Assembly (NCBI RefSeq): GCF_900241005.1
Contig: NZ_OEST01000002.1
Coordinates: 656,457-720,456 of the forward strand
DNA length: 64,000 bases
Reading direction: 5' to 3'
Source of the DNA: Bacteroides cutis
GTDB taxonomy: Bacteria; Bacteroidota; Bacteroidia; Bacteroidales; Bacteroidaceae
The notes beneath the pieces were generated by a model. It was not told where the DNA came from, made no database searches, and saw only the letters and a list, made by a program, of their open reading frames with translations. Position numbers and translations under genes: made by a program. This document shows positions 19,501 through 28,100 of the stretch, piece by piece; within the stretch, counting starts at the first letter, position 1, and every line of letters begins with the position of its first letter.

Positions 19501-19745
19501 GGACGTTCTTTCTCAATAACCTTCTCTACGAAGTAGGGAGTAACGGGCAGGAAGTAAATCTGATCGGCAACCCCTTCCGAAGTTTGCACGGTAGCAATAT
19601 TCGGATTGATAAGGACGGTATAGATACCCTCCTCTTTCAATGCCTTGAGTGCCTGCGAACCGGAGTAGTCAAACTCTCCCGCCTCACCGATTTTCAATGC
19701 GCCGGAACCGAGCAGCAGGACTTTCTTTATATTGTTTTCTTTCAT
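16512..19745 (-). CDS. carB: Carbamoyl-phosphate synthase, large subunit
   Basis: 1077 residues. It makes carbamoyl phosphate from bicarbonate, two ATP and ammonia delivered by CarA, for pyrimidine and arginine synthesis. Two tandem ATP-grasp halves are visible: the first starts at KVLLLGSGALKIGEAGEFDY, the second near IVVLGSGAYRIGSSVEFDW (about residue 570). Each half has its own ATP-grasp region (PVIVRAAYALGGLGSG; PVLVRPSYVLSGAAMNV). The C-terminal MGS-like allosteric domain starts near 940. It is separated from carA by 117 bp that contain a 10-bp inverted repeat. Last gene of the glmS-purF-carA-carB set. Confidence 0.97.
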   Translation of the reverse strand: MKENNIKKVLLLGSGALKIGEAGEFDYSGSQALKALKEEGIYTVLINPNIATVQTSEGVADQIYFLPVTPYFVEKVIEKERPDGIMLAFGGQTALNCGVALYKDAIFDKYNVKVLGTPVQAIIDTEDREIFVRKLDEIDVKTIKSEAVENVVDARRAAKELGYPVIVRAAYALGGLGSGFCDNEEELNVLVEKAFSFSPQVLVEKSLRGWKEVEYEVVRDRFNNCITVCNMENFDPLGIHTGESIVIAPSQTLSNADYHKLRELAIRIIRHIGIVGECNVQYAYDPESEDYRVIEVNARLSRSSALASKATGYPLAFVAAKLGLGYGLFDLKNSVTKTTSAFFEPALDYVVCKIPRWDLGKFHGVDKELGSSMKSVGEVMAIGRTFEEAIQKGLRMIGQGMHGFVENKELVIPDIDQALREPTDKRIFVISKAFRAGYTVDQVHELTKIDKWFLEKLMNIMRTSKELEQWSGKHKDIVDFPVELLRKAKIQGFSDFQIARAIGYEGDMEEGILYIRNYRKKMGVLPVVKQIDTLAAEYPAQTNYLYLTYSGIANDIHYLGDRKSIVVLGSGAYRIGSSVEFDWCGVQALNTIRKEGYRSVMINYNPETVSTDYDMCDRLYFDELTFERVMDILELETPHGVIVSTGGQIPNNLALRLDAQNVPILGTSAKSIDNAEDRDKFSAMLDRIGVDQPEWRALTSLEDINAFVDKVGFPVLVRPSYVLSGAAMNVCSNQEELERFLLLAANVSQKHPVVVSQFIEHAKEVEMDAVAQDGEIIAYAISEHIEFAGVHSGDATIQFPPQKLYVETVRRIKRISREIARELNISGPFNIQYLAKDNDIKVIECNLRASRSFPFVSKVLKINFIELATKVMLGIPVQKPDKNLFDLDYVGIKASQFSFNRLQKADPVLGVDMASTGEVGCIGSDTSCAILKAMLSVGYRIPQKNILLSTGTPKQKVDMLSAARMLQNKGYKLFATGGSSKFLTENGVENTRVYWPSEPDMQPQALDMLHRKEIDMVVNIPKNLTAGELDNGYKIRRAAIDLNIPLITNARLASAFINAFCTMTPNDLAIKSWEEYK

Positions 19746-19783
19746 TTGTCTTAAATTGATTATATCAATAATCTGTTTTCACA

Positions 19784-19851
19784 GGTATCAAAATCTATTT
19801 TAATGTACATCAAACGGAATTATGACATATATCAAACGACTTTTTGATACC
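19784..19851. repeat. 10-bp perfect inverted repeat in the carA-carB spacer
   Basis: GGTATCAAAA at 19784-19793 and TTTTGATACC at 19842-19851, separated by 48 bp that contain two ATCAAACG copies (ACATCAAACGG and ATATCAAACGA, near 19808 and 19830). It may be a regulatory RNA structure, a partial terminator or an operator. The 117-bp gap is unusual between carA and carB. Confidence 0.5.
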
Positions 19852-19862
19852 GGTCAAAATTA

Positions 19863-20939
19863 TTATAACAGTTTCACAAACTCGTCAAACAGAAACTCCG
19901 TATCCGTTGGCCCACTGGCAGCCTCCGGATGGAACTGTGCAGAAAACCATGGGTTACGTTTGTGCCTGATACCTTCATTGGAACCATCATTCATATTAAT
20001 AAAAAGTGGTTCCCAATCCTCGCTCAATGTATTGTTGTCAACCGCATAGCCATGATTTTGAGAGGTAATGAAGCAACGTTCCGTACCTACCATACGTACC
20101 GGCTGGTTATGGCTGCGATGACCATATTTCAATTTGTATATCTTTGCTCCTCCGGCTTTGCCCAGTAACTGATTACCCATACAAATACCGAAAATGGGGA
20201 GTTTCTCGTTTTTCATCGTTTTACGGATATTCTGTACAGCCTCATCACAAGTATCCGGATCACCAGGACCGTTGGAGATAAACAAGCCGTTGAAGTCCAA
20301 TCCATTGAAATCATAGTTCCAGGGTACACGGATTACTTCCACATTCCGTTTCAGTAGACAACGGATGATGTTGGTTTTCACTCCGCAATCCAAGAGAAGG
20401 ACTTTCTTCTTATCCTTACCTTCATTATATCGGACCACCTCTTTACAACTTACTTTATCTACATAGTTCACGCCGGCATAAGCTGCGTCGGGTATATTGT
20501 CAGGATCATCGTCAAATATAATCTTCCCCATCATTACCCCATGTTCACGCAGCACTTTGGTCAGTTCACGTGTATCGATACCTGTAATACCGGGCACTTG
20601 TTCACGCCTGAGCCAATCGCCCAAACTTTCCACTGCATTCCAATGACTGTAATTCTCCGAGTAATCGCTTACAATAATAGCTTCGGCATGAATACATTCA
20701 CTTTCCATGAAAGTAGCCAATCCATTCGATTCAATAGTATACGGCGGCACCCCATAATTACCCACCAAAGGATAAGTAAGAGTCATCAACTGTCCGGCAT
20801 ATGAGGGGTCGGTCAGGCTTTCGGGATATCCTGACATGGCCGTATTGAAAACGACCTCTCCCGCCACCGGCTTTTCATAGCCGAACGACTTACCGTGGAA
20901 ACGGCTCCCGTCGTCAAGGATTAGAGTTACATTTCTCAT
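19863..20939 (-). CDS. carA: Carbamoyl-phosphate synthase, small (glutaminase) subunit
   Basis: 358-residue class I glutamine amidotransferase that hydrolyses glutamine and passes ammonia to CarB. The N-terminal CarA domain starts RNVTLILDDGSRFHGKSFG. The triad nucleophile Cys is in FGICMGNQLLG, and the His/Glu pair is in AQFHPEAASGPTDTE. It ends 117 bp before carB and starts 2 bp after purF, so the four genes probably share a transcript from the glmS side. Confidence 0.96.
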   Translation of the reverse strand: MRNVTLILDDGSRFHGKSFGYEKPVAGEVVFNTAMSGYPESLTDPSYAGQLMTLTYPLVGNYGVPPYTIESNGLATFMESECIHAEAIIVSDYSENYSHWNAVESLGDWLRREQVPGITGIDTRELTKVLREHGVMMGKIIFDDDPDNIPDAAYAGVNYVDKVSCKEVVRYNEGKDKKKVLLLDCGVKTNIIRCLLKRNVEVIRVPWNYDFNGLDFNGLFISNGPGDPDTCDEAVQNIRKTMKNEKLPIFGICMGNQLLGKAGGAKIYKLKYGHRSHNQPVRMVGTERCFITSQNHGYAVDNNTLSEDWEPLFINMNDGSNEGIRHKRNPWFSAQFHPEAASGPTDTEFLFDEFVKLL

Positions 20940-20941
20940 AT

Positions 20942-22825
20942 TTAGAATTGATAAACTTGTTCTATATAATTAATAAACGCTTCATTCAGCAGTTTCACCC
21001 CTCCCGGAGTAGGATAATCTCCACTGAAGTACCAATCACCCTGATGTTTTGGACAAGCCTCATGCAAACCTTCAAGGGGTTGATAAACAATCTGTACTTT
21101 AGCTTTCGTACCTTTCGGGGTAAGTAACTCCACCATCTTAGCAGAAACTTCTTCATCTGTAAAAGGAGCATAGATTTCCTTTACATAATTCACCATCTGC
21201 TCCTTAGGTAAACCAACCTGTTCCTTAGACTTACGATAAGCAGCGGCAATAACATCCCGCATATCACGTTCTTTCAGTAACTCGATGGCAGCTTTGAAGG
21301 CGATAAACTCACTCATCTTTGCCATGTCTATACCATAATAGTCAGGATAGCGTACTTGTGGAGAGGAACTTACAATCACTATTTTTTTCGGGTTCAGACG
21401 ATCAAGGATGCCGATAATACTTTGTTTCAAAGTAGTTCCGCGCACTATCGAGTCATCAATAATAACGAGATTATCGACTCCGGGCACAAGACTGCCGTAA
21501 GTGATATCATACACATGAGTGGCAAGGTCATTACGACTATTGCCTTCAGCGATAAACGTACGTAACTTGATATCTTTAATAGCCACCTTTTCACTTCGTA
21601 TCCGTCGAGATAGAATACGCTCCAGTTCATCATGATTGGGATTATGCCCCAAAGCGGAAATCTGCTGAACTTTTTCCTGATTGAGATAATCATCCAGCCC
21701 TTGCAACATTCCGTAAAAGGCAACTTCCGCCGTATTGGGAATGAAAGAAAACACAGAATGATCTACATCGTTATTAATGGCTTTCAATATGTTAGGCACT
21801 AACTTCTCACCTAATAGTTTACGTTCCCTATAGATATCCACATCGCTACCACGACTAAAATAGATACGTTCAAACGAACAAGGTTTCACTTCACGTGGTT
21901 TGTTAATCTGCACAGTACGCAATTTTCCCGCCTTATTGATGAACATCGCTTGTCCCGGCTGCAATTCTTTGATGGCTTCAATGGATACATTGAAAGCAGT
22001 CTGTATCACGGGACGTTCACTGGCAAGTACCGCAACCTCATCATCTTGATACCAAAATGCCGGACGAATCCCCCATGGGTCACGGACAACGAAAGTTTCG
22101 CCACTTCCGGTAAGCCCGCACATCACATACCCTCCGTCCCACTCTTTACTCGAAGTCCGCAAGACATTGGCAAGGTCGATATGATCTTCAATATAGTGAG
22201 TGACATCCATACCTGTCAACCCCTCCGCTTCTGCAAGGTTAAAGAGACGCTCCACTTCACGGTCAAGGCGGTGTCCCACCTGTTCCAACATGATATATGT
22301 ATCAGCATACTTACGGGGATGCTGCCCAATGGCTGTAATACGCGCAAAGATCTCATCCACATTCGTCAAATTGAAGTTACCGCACAAAGCAAGATTCTTA
22401 GCACGCCAATTGTTTCTGCGGAGAAATGGATGCACATAAGATATGCCGGACTTTCCGGTAGTAGAATAGCGCAGGTGTCCCATATATATTTCTCCAGCAA
22501 AAGGTAGCATACGCTTAGCATAGTCTGCATCATGTAGTTGTTCCTTTGTGAGATCTTTAAAATGACTCTGCACCGTACCGAATATTTCGGTAATAGCACC
22601 AGAACCGAGAGCACGTTCACGAAACATATATTCCTCACCAGGATTGGCTTCCAGCTTTACACATGCCAGTCCGGCACCTTCTTGCCCGCGATTGTGTTGT
22701 TTTTCCATCAAGAGATAAAGCTTGTTCAGCCCATACATCCATGTACCGTACTTCCGCTCGTAGTACTCCAGTGGTTTCAGCAGGCGTATCATGGCAACGC
22801 CACATTCATGCTTCAGTTGTTCCAT
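20942..22825 (-). CDS. purF: Amidophosphoribosyltransferase-like class II glutamine amidotransferase
   Basis: 627 residues. N-terminal Ntn glutaminase plus a C-terminal phosphoribosyltransferase domain. The PRPP loop VIIDDSIVRGTT is intact, so the expected reaction is glutamine + PRPP to phosphoribosylamine, the first step of purine synthesis. The presumptive nucleophile is Cys8 (MEQLKHECGVAMI), so seven residues must be removed to expose it. It is longer than the roughly 500 residues of Escherichia coli PurF. The extra length lies within the glutaminase domain and at the C-terminus (ending INYIEQVYQF). Bacteroidales may carry a second, shorter PurF elsewhere, so which one is the main enzyme is open. 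Its 3' end lies 2 bp from carA. Confidence 0.85.
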   Translation of the reverse strand: MEQLKHECGVAMIRLLKPLEYYERKYGTWMYGLNKLYLLMEKQHNRGQEGAGLACVKLEANPGEEYMFRERALGSGAITEIFGTVQSHFKDLTKEQLHDADYAKRMLPFAGEIYMGHLRYSTTGKSGISYVHPFLRRNNWRAKNLALCGNFNLTNVDEIFARITAIGQHPRKYADTYIMLEQVGHRLDREVERLFNLAEAEGLTGMDVTHYIEDHIDLANVLRTSSKEWDGGYVMCGLTGSGETFVVRDPWGIRPAFWYQDDEVAVLASERPVIQTAFNVSIEAIKELQPGQAMFINKAGKLRTVQINKPREVKPCSFERIYFSRGSDVDIYRERKLLGEKLVPNILKAINNDVDHSVFSFIPNTAEVAFYGMLQGLDDYLNQEKVQQISALGHNPNHDELERILSRRIRSEKVAIKDIKLRTFIAEGNSRNDLATHVYDITYGSLVPGVDNLVIIDDSIVRGTTLKQSIIGILDRLNPKKIVIVSSSPQVRYPDYYGIDMAKMSEFIAFKAAIELLKERDMRDVIAAAYRKSKEQVGLPKEQMVNYVKEIYAPFTDEEVSAKMVELLTPKGTKAKVQIVYQPLEGLHEACPKHQGDWYFSGDYPTPGGVKLLNEAFINYIEQVYQF

Positions 22826-22913
22826 CTATCTATTTACTAATGACTAATTACGAATTATCTGTTTATATCAAATGTGTCATCTATTGAAAATATACACATC
22901 ATCTTTCTTTCAA

Positions 22914-24758
22914 TTATTCCACTGTCACCGATTTGGCAAGGTTTCTCGGCTGATCTACGTCCATTCCTTTACATACAGCAATATGATAGGCTAGTAATTG
23001 CAGAGGTACTGTAGTTATTAACGGGTCAAGGCACTCTATTGTTCCAGGAAGTTCGATACAGATATCTGCTATTTTACTGATAACCGTATCTCCTCTCGTC
23101 ACGACAGCTATCACCTTACCTTTACGCGCCTTAATCTCCTGTATATTGCTCAATACTTTTTCGTATAATCCATTTTGCGTGGCAATGACCACTACCGGCA
23201 TTTCAGCATCTACCAAAGCGATGGGACCGTGTTTCATCTCAGCGGCAGGATATCCTTCGGCATGGATATATGAGATTTCTTTCAGTTTCAATGCCCCTTC
23301 CAAAGCTACAGGATAAGAATATCCACGTCCCAGATAGATGAAATTATGCGCATATGTGAAAATTTTGGAGAGTTCCGCAATACGGTCATCCAGTTTCAAG
23401 ACCTCTTTCATTTTATCGGGAATTTGTCTTAATTCATGAACAATCGTAAGGTATTTCGCTTCATCAATCGTTTGTTTCTCACGGGCGAGCGTCAGTGCCA
23501 ACATAATGAGTACCGTGACCTGTCCCGTAAAGGCTTTGGTAGACGCTACCCCAATTTCCGGTCCCACGTGGATATATGAACCCGTATGTGTGGCACGGGA
23601 GATACTAGAACCGACGGCATTGCATATACCATATATAAATGCTCCACGGCTTTTGGCTAGTTCTATGGCAGCCAGCGTATCAGCAGTTTCACCGCTTTGT
23701 GAAATGGCAATCACCACATCACTACCGCCAATAACAGGGTCACGATAACGAAACTCACTAGCATACTCCACTTCCACTGAAATGCGACAAAAACTCTCTA
23801 TCAGATGCTTACCTATAAGAGCTGCATGCCAGGAGGTTCCGCAAGCCACGATAATAAAACGTTTAGCATCCAGTAACCGTTGTCTATAATCAATCACAGC
23901 TGAAAGTACAACGTTCGTACTCTCCACATTAATGCGTCCGCGCATGCAGTCGTGAATACAATTGGGTTGTTCATAGATTTCTTTCAACATGAAATGCTTA
24001 TACCCTCCTTTCTCCAACTGACCGAGATTCATAGAAACAGTCTTTACCTTATGAGAGCATTCCATATTCTTCAGGTTTACCACTCTCAGCGGTTCATCGC
24101 GATGGATAACAGCTATTTCTTCATCTTCCAGGTAGACCACCTTATCTGTATATTCTACGATAGGCGTTGCATCGGAAGCCAAAAAAAACTCATTCTCTCC
24201 TATTCCTACCACTAGCGGACTGCTTTTGCGCGCAGCTATAATTTCATCGGGTTGTTCCTTGTCAAGTACTGCAACAGCGTATGCACCGATAACTTCCTGC
24301 AAAGACAATTGCACAGCCGTCAACAAATCAATCTGATTGGTTATCTGGATATATTCTATAAGTTGTACCAATACTTCAGTATCCGTATTACTTTGAAATG
24401 TATAACCTTTAGTTTGAAGTTTTTCTTTGAGAACGGCGTAGTTTTCAATGATGCCGTTATGAATGAGAGCTAAACGCTTGGAAGAGGAATAATGGGGATG
24501 GGCATTAACAGAACAAGGTTCTCCGTGCGTAGCCCAGCGTGTGTGTGCAATACCAATGTTTCCGGAAATATCTTTTTGGACAGCGAATGCTTCAAGTTCC
24601 GAAACCTTACCTTTCGCTTTATACACATTCAACTGCTGATTATCACTGATCAATGCTACCCCTGCACTATCGTATCCACGGTACTCTAACCGCTTCAAAC
24701 CTTTGATAAGGATGGGATAGGCTTTTCTTTGACCTATATAGCCTACTATTCCACACAT
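22914..24758 (-). CDS. glmS: Glutamine-fructose-6-phosphate aminotransferase (isomerizing)
   Basis: 614 residues. Makes glucosamine-6-phosphate from fructose-6-phosphate and glutamine, the entry step to UDP-GlcNAc, peptidoglycan and LPS. It starts MCGIVGYIGQRK, so Cys2 becomes the N-terminal nucleophile after Met removal. Two SIS domains follow (ISQSGETADTLAAIELAK; MKHGPIALVD) and the C-terminus ends with the family motif PRNLAKSVTVE. First gene of the leftward set, 88 bp before purF. No glmS-ribozyme fold was noticed in its leader. Confidence 0.97.
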   Translation of the reverse strand: MCGIVGYIGQRKAYPILIKGLKRLEYRGYDSAGVALISDNQQLNVYKAKGKVSELEAFAVQKDISGNIGIAHTRWATHGEPCSVNAHPHYSSSKRLALIHNGIIENYAVLKEKLQTKGYTFQSNTDTEVLVQLIEYIQITNQIDLLTAVQLSLQEVIGAYAVAVLDKEQPDEIIAARKSSPLVVGIGENEFFLASDATPIVEYTDKVVYLEDEEIAVIHRDEPLRVVNLKNMECSHKVKTVSMNLGQLEKGGYKHFMLKEIYEQPNCIHDCMRGRINVESTNVVLSAVIDYRQRLLDAKRFIIVACGTSWHAALIGKHLIESFCRISVEVEYASEFRYRDPVIGGSDVVIAISQSGETADTLAAIELAKSRGAFIYGICNAVGSSISRATHTGSYIHVGPEIGVASTKAFTGQVTVLIMLALTLAREKQTIDEAKYLTIVHELRQIPDKMKEVLKLDDRIAELSKIFTYAHNFIYLGRGYSYPVALEGALKLKEISYIHAEGYPAAEMKHGPIALVDAEMPVVVIATQNGLYEKVLSNIQEIKARKGKVIAVVTRGDTVISKIADICIELPGTIECLDPLITTVPLQLLAYHIAVCKGMDVDQPRNLAKSVTVE

Positions 24759-24785
24759 AATGTATCAATATTTGGTTTTGCGATA

Positions 24786-24793
24786 CAAAGATA
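24786..24793 (-). promoter_or_regulatory. -7 box of the glmS-purF-carAB set
   Basis: TATCTTTG on the minus strand, a perfect match to consensus. Transcription would start near 24780, about 20 nt before the glmS ATG. Confidence 0.6.
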
Positions 24794-25059
24794 CATATTA
24801 TTTAGAACATAAAGTTTACCTTTCTCCATTTTATTTATCAAAAGAATAGAAAAAAGTTATTTTAATATCAAAACGTTAAAGAATATATTATTTTAAAAGC
24901 AAAAAGATGAATTTATAAATTAAAAGCAAAAAAATACATTTTATTTTAGATTAGAAGAAACACCTGATATTTTCTTTCAAATTATAATCAACCCAAACAG
25001 AAGATACATTTAATATGATAGAAACCTATTTAAGAAATATCATTTTGAAATTAATTGTT

Positions 25060-25067
25060 TATTTTTG
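25060..25067 (+). promoter_or_regulatory. -7 box of gltB-gltD-asnB
   Basis: TATTTTTG, matching TAnnTTTG, 53 bp before the gltB ATG. No convincing -33 element. Confidence 0.5.
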
Positions 25068-25120
25068 CCGAACATTATGACAAAAGAATAAACATAATAC
25101 AGAAATAAAGAAAGTAAAAG

Positions 25121-28100
25121 ATGAGAAAAGAAAATCTTTTTAACAACAAAAGAAAAGAAAAGCCCGGACAAAGACAGCCCAAAGAGTTGGGTCTATACAA
25201 TGCATCATACGAACACGATGCGTGTGGTGTAGGTATGTTGGTAAACATCTGCGGAGGTAAATCGCACGAACTAGTGGAGTCTGCACTGAAGGTATTGGAG
25301 AACATGCGTCATCGTGGAGCAGAAGGTGCCGATAATAAAACCGGAGACGGTGCCGGCATTATGTTACAGATACCACACGAATTTATTCTGCTACAAGGTA
25401 TACCGGTTCCCGAAAAAGGCAAGTACGGTACGGGACTGTTATTCCTCCCTAAGGATGAGAAAGCCCAAGCGGCCATATTGAGTGTCATCATCGAAGAAAT
25501 AGAAAAGGAAGGACTAACTCTGATGCACCTGCGGAACGTACCAACGTGTCCTGAAATATTAGGTGAAACCGCACTTGCCAATGAACCGGACATCAAACAA
25601 ATCTTCATTACCGGATTCATGGAAAGCGAGACCGCCGACCGTAAACTTTATATAATAAGAAAAAGGATAGAAAATAAAATATACCGGTCGGACATCCCTA
25701 CACGGGAATATTTCTATATCGTGTCACTATCGACAAAAAATATTATCTACAAAGGTATGTTGTCTTCCTTACAATTGCGTACCTATTTCCCTGACCTGAC
25801 TAACAATTATTTCACCAGTGGATTGGCATTGGTACACTCTCGCTTCAGTACCAACACTTTCCCCACTTGGGGACTGGCTCAGCCATTCCGCCTGTTGGCA
25901 CACAATGGAGAAATCAATACCATCCGTGGTAATCGCGGATGGATGGAAGCTCGTGAAAGCGTGCTCTCCACTCCCACACTTGGCGACATCAAGGAACTGC
26001 GTCCCCTCATTCAGCCAGGCATGAGCGATAGTGCCTCATTAGATAATGTATTGGAGTTTCTTGTAATGTCGGGATTGAGCCTGCCACATGCCATGGCGAT
26101 GCTTATACCAGAATCTTTCAACGAAAAGAACCCTATCAGCGAAGACTTGAAAGCCTTCTATGAATATCATTCCATCCTAATGGAACCATGGGATGGTCCG
26201 GCAGCGTTACTTTTCAGTGACGGACGGTATGCCGGCGGTATGCTCGATCGTAACGGTCTGCGTCCCGCACGTTACCTCATCACCAAGAGCGACATGATGG
26301 TAGTGGCAAGTGAAGTCGGCGTAATGGATTTCGAACCGGGAGACATCAAAGAAAAAGGACGCTTGCAACCTGGTAAAATTTTATTGGTTGATACTGAGAA
26401 AGGTAAAATATATTATGACGGAGAATTGAAAAAACAGCTTGCCGAAGCCAAACCTTATCGTACTTGGCTTGCCGGTAATCGTATCGAACTGAACGAATTG
26501 AAAAGCGGACGTAAAGTTCCTCACAGCGTGAAGCATTATGGCAGTATGCTACGTACTTTCGGCTTCTCCAAAGAAGATATAGAAAAAATCATCATGCCGA
26601 TGGCAAGCAATGGTGCCGAACCCGTCAGTGCCATGGGTAACGATACACCACTTGCCATACTTTCCGATAAACCACAATTGTTATATAATTACTTCCGCCA
26701 GCAATTCGCCCAAGTAACGAACCCTCCTATCGACCCTATCCGGGAGGAGCTCGTGATGTCCCTGACGGAATATATCGGTGCCGTAGGTATGAATATTCTG
26801 ACCCCCAACGAAAGCCACTGCAAAATGGTGCGCCTGAACCATCCGATACTGACTAATACACAGTTAGACTTACTTTGCAACATCCGTTATAAAGGCTTCA
26901 AAACCATAAAATTACCAATGTTGTTTGAAGCTTCCAAAGGGCGTTCCGGATTACAGGAATCACTTGCGGAACTATGTAAACTCGCCGAGAATTCCGTAAC
27001 AGAGGGTGTGAACTATATTGTGCTGACCGACCGTGACGTAGATGCCACACATGCCGCCATTCCTTCACTACTTGCTGTGTCTGCCGTACATCACCATCTC
27101 ATTTCGGTAGGCAAACGTGTACAAACTGCACTAGTAGTAGAAAGTGGAGAAATACGCGAAGTGATGCATGCCGCGCTGTTACTGGGTTTTGGTGCCAGTG
27201 CATTAAATCCTTATATGGCATTCGCCGTACTCGACAAACTGGTAACCGACAAGGAAATACAGCTTGACTATGCCACAGCAGAGAAAAACTACATCAAAGC
27301 CATCTGTAAAGGCCTGTTCAAAGTAATGAGCAAAATGGGTATCAGTACCATCCGTTCCTATCGTGGAGCAAAAATATTCGAAGCTATCGGATTAAGTGAA
27401 GAATTGAGTAACACCTACTTCGGCGGACTGAAATCTGCTATCGGCGGTATCCGTCTCGACGAGGTAGCACAAGATGCCATTGCTTTTCACAATGAAGGAA
27501 AAGAAATAATCAAGAACGAAGTATTAGAAAATAAAGGTGAAGCAGCATTATTGCCGAACAGAGGATTATACTCCTTCCGTAAGGATGGTGAACAACACGC
27601 CTGGAACCCGGAGACTATCAGTACGCTACAATTGGCTACGCGGTTGGGAAGTTATAAGAAGTTCAAGGAGTTTACCAAGTTGGTAGATGAAAAGGAAAAA
27701 CCTATCTTTCTGCGTGATTTTTTCGACTTCCGCCACAATCCCATTTCCATTGACAAGGTAGAACCGGTAGAGAGTATTTTGAAACGTTTCGTCACGGGTG
27801 CCATGTCTTTCGGGGCTATCAGTCAGGAAGCTCACGAAGCAATAGCCTTTGCCATGAATAAGTTACACGGACGTAGCAATACAGGTGAAGGGGGCGAAGA
27901 TGCAGCACGTTTCAGTACAAATATGCGCTCTGCTATCAAACAGGTAGCATCGGGACGTTTCGGTGTGACTACCGAATATCTGGTGAATGCAGATGAAATA
28001 CAAATCAAGATTGCCCAAGGAGCCAAGCCCGGTGAAGGTGGTCAGTTACCGGGGTTCAAAGTAGATCAGGTGATTGCCAAAACACGCCACTCCATTCCGG

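Larger units (their letters stand above)
24759..25120. other. Divergent AT-rich control region between glmS and gltB
   Basis: This 362-bp region separates two nitrogen operons and holds a promoter for each side. The centre is very AT-rich, with TAAAAGCAAAAA repeated at 24894-24905 and 24921-24932, 27 bp apart. The repeats are candidate regulator sites or curved DNA. No coding frame was found. Confidence 0.5.

Noticed and set aside
24759..24790. glmS ribozyme upstream of glmS
   Set aside because: The predicted leader is only about 20 nt, too short for the ribozyme, and no matching core was seen.
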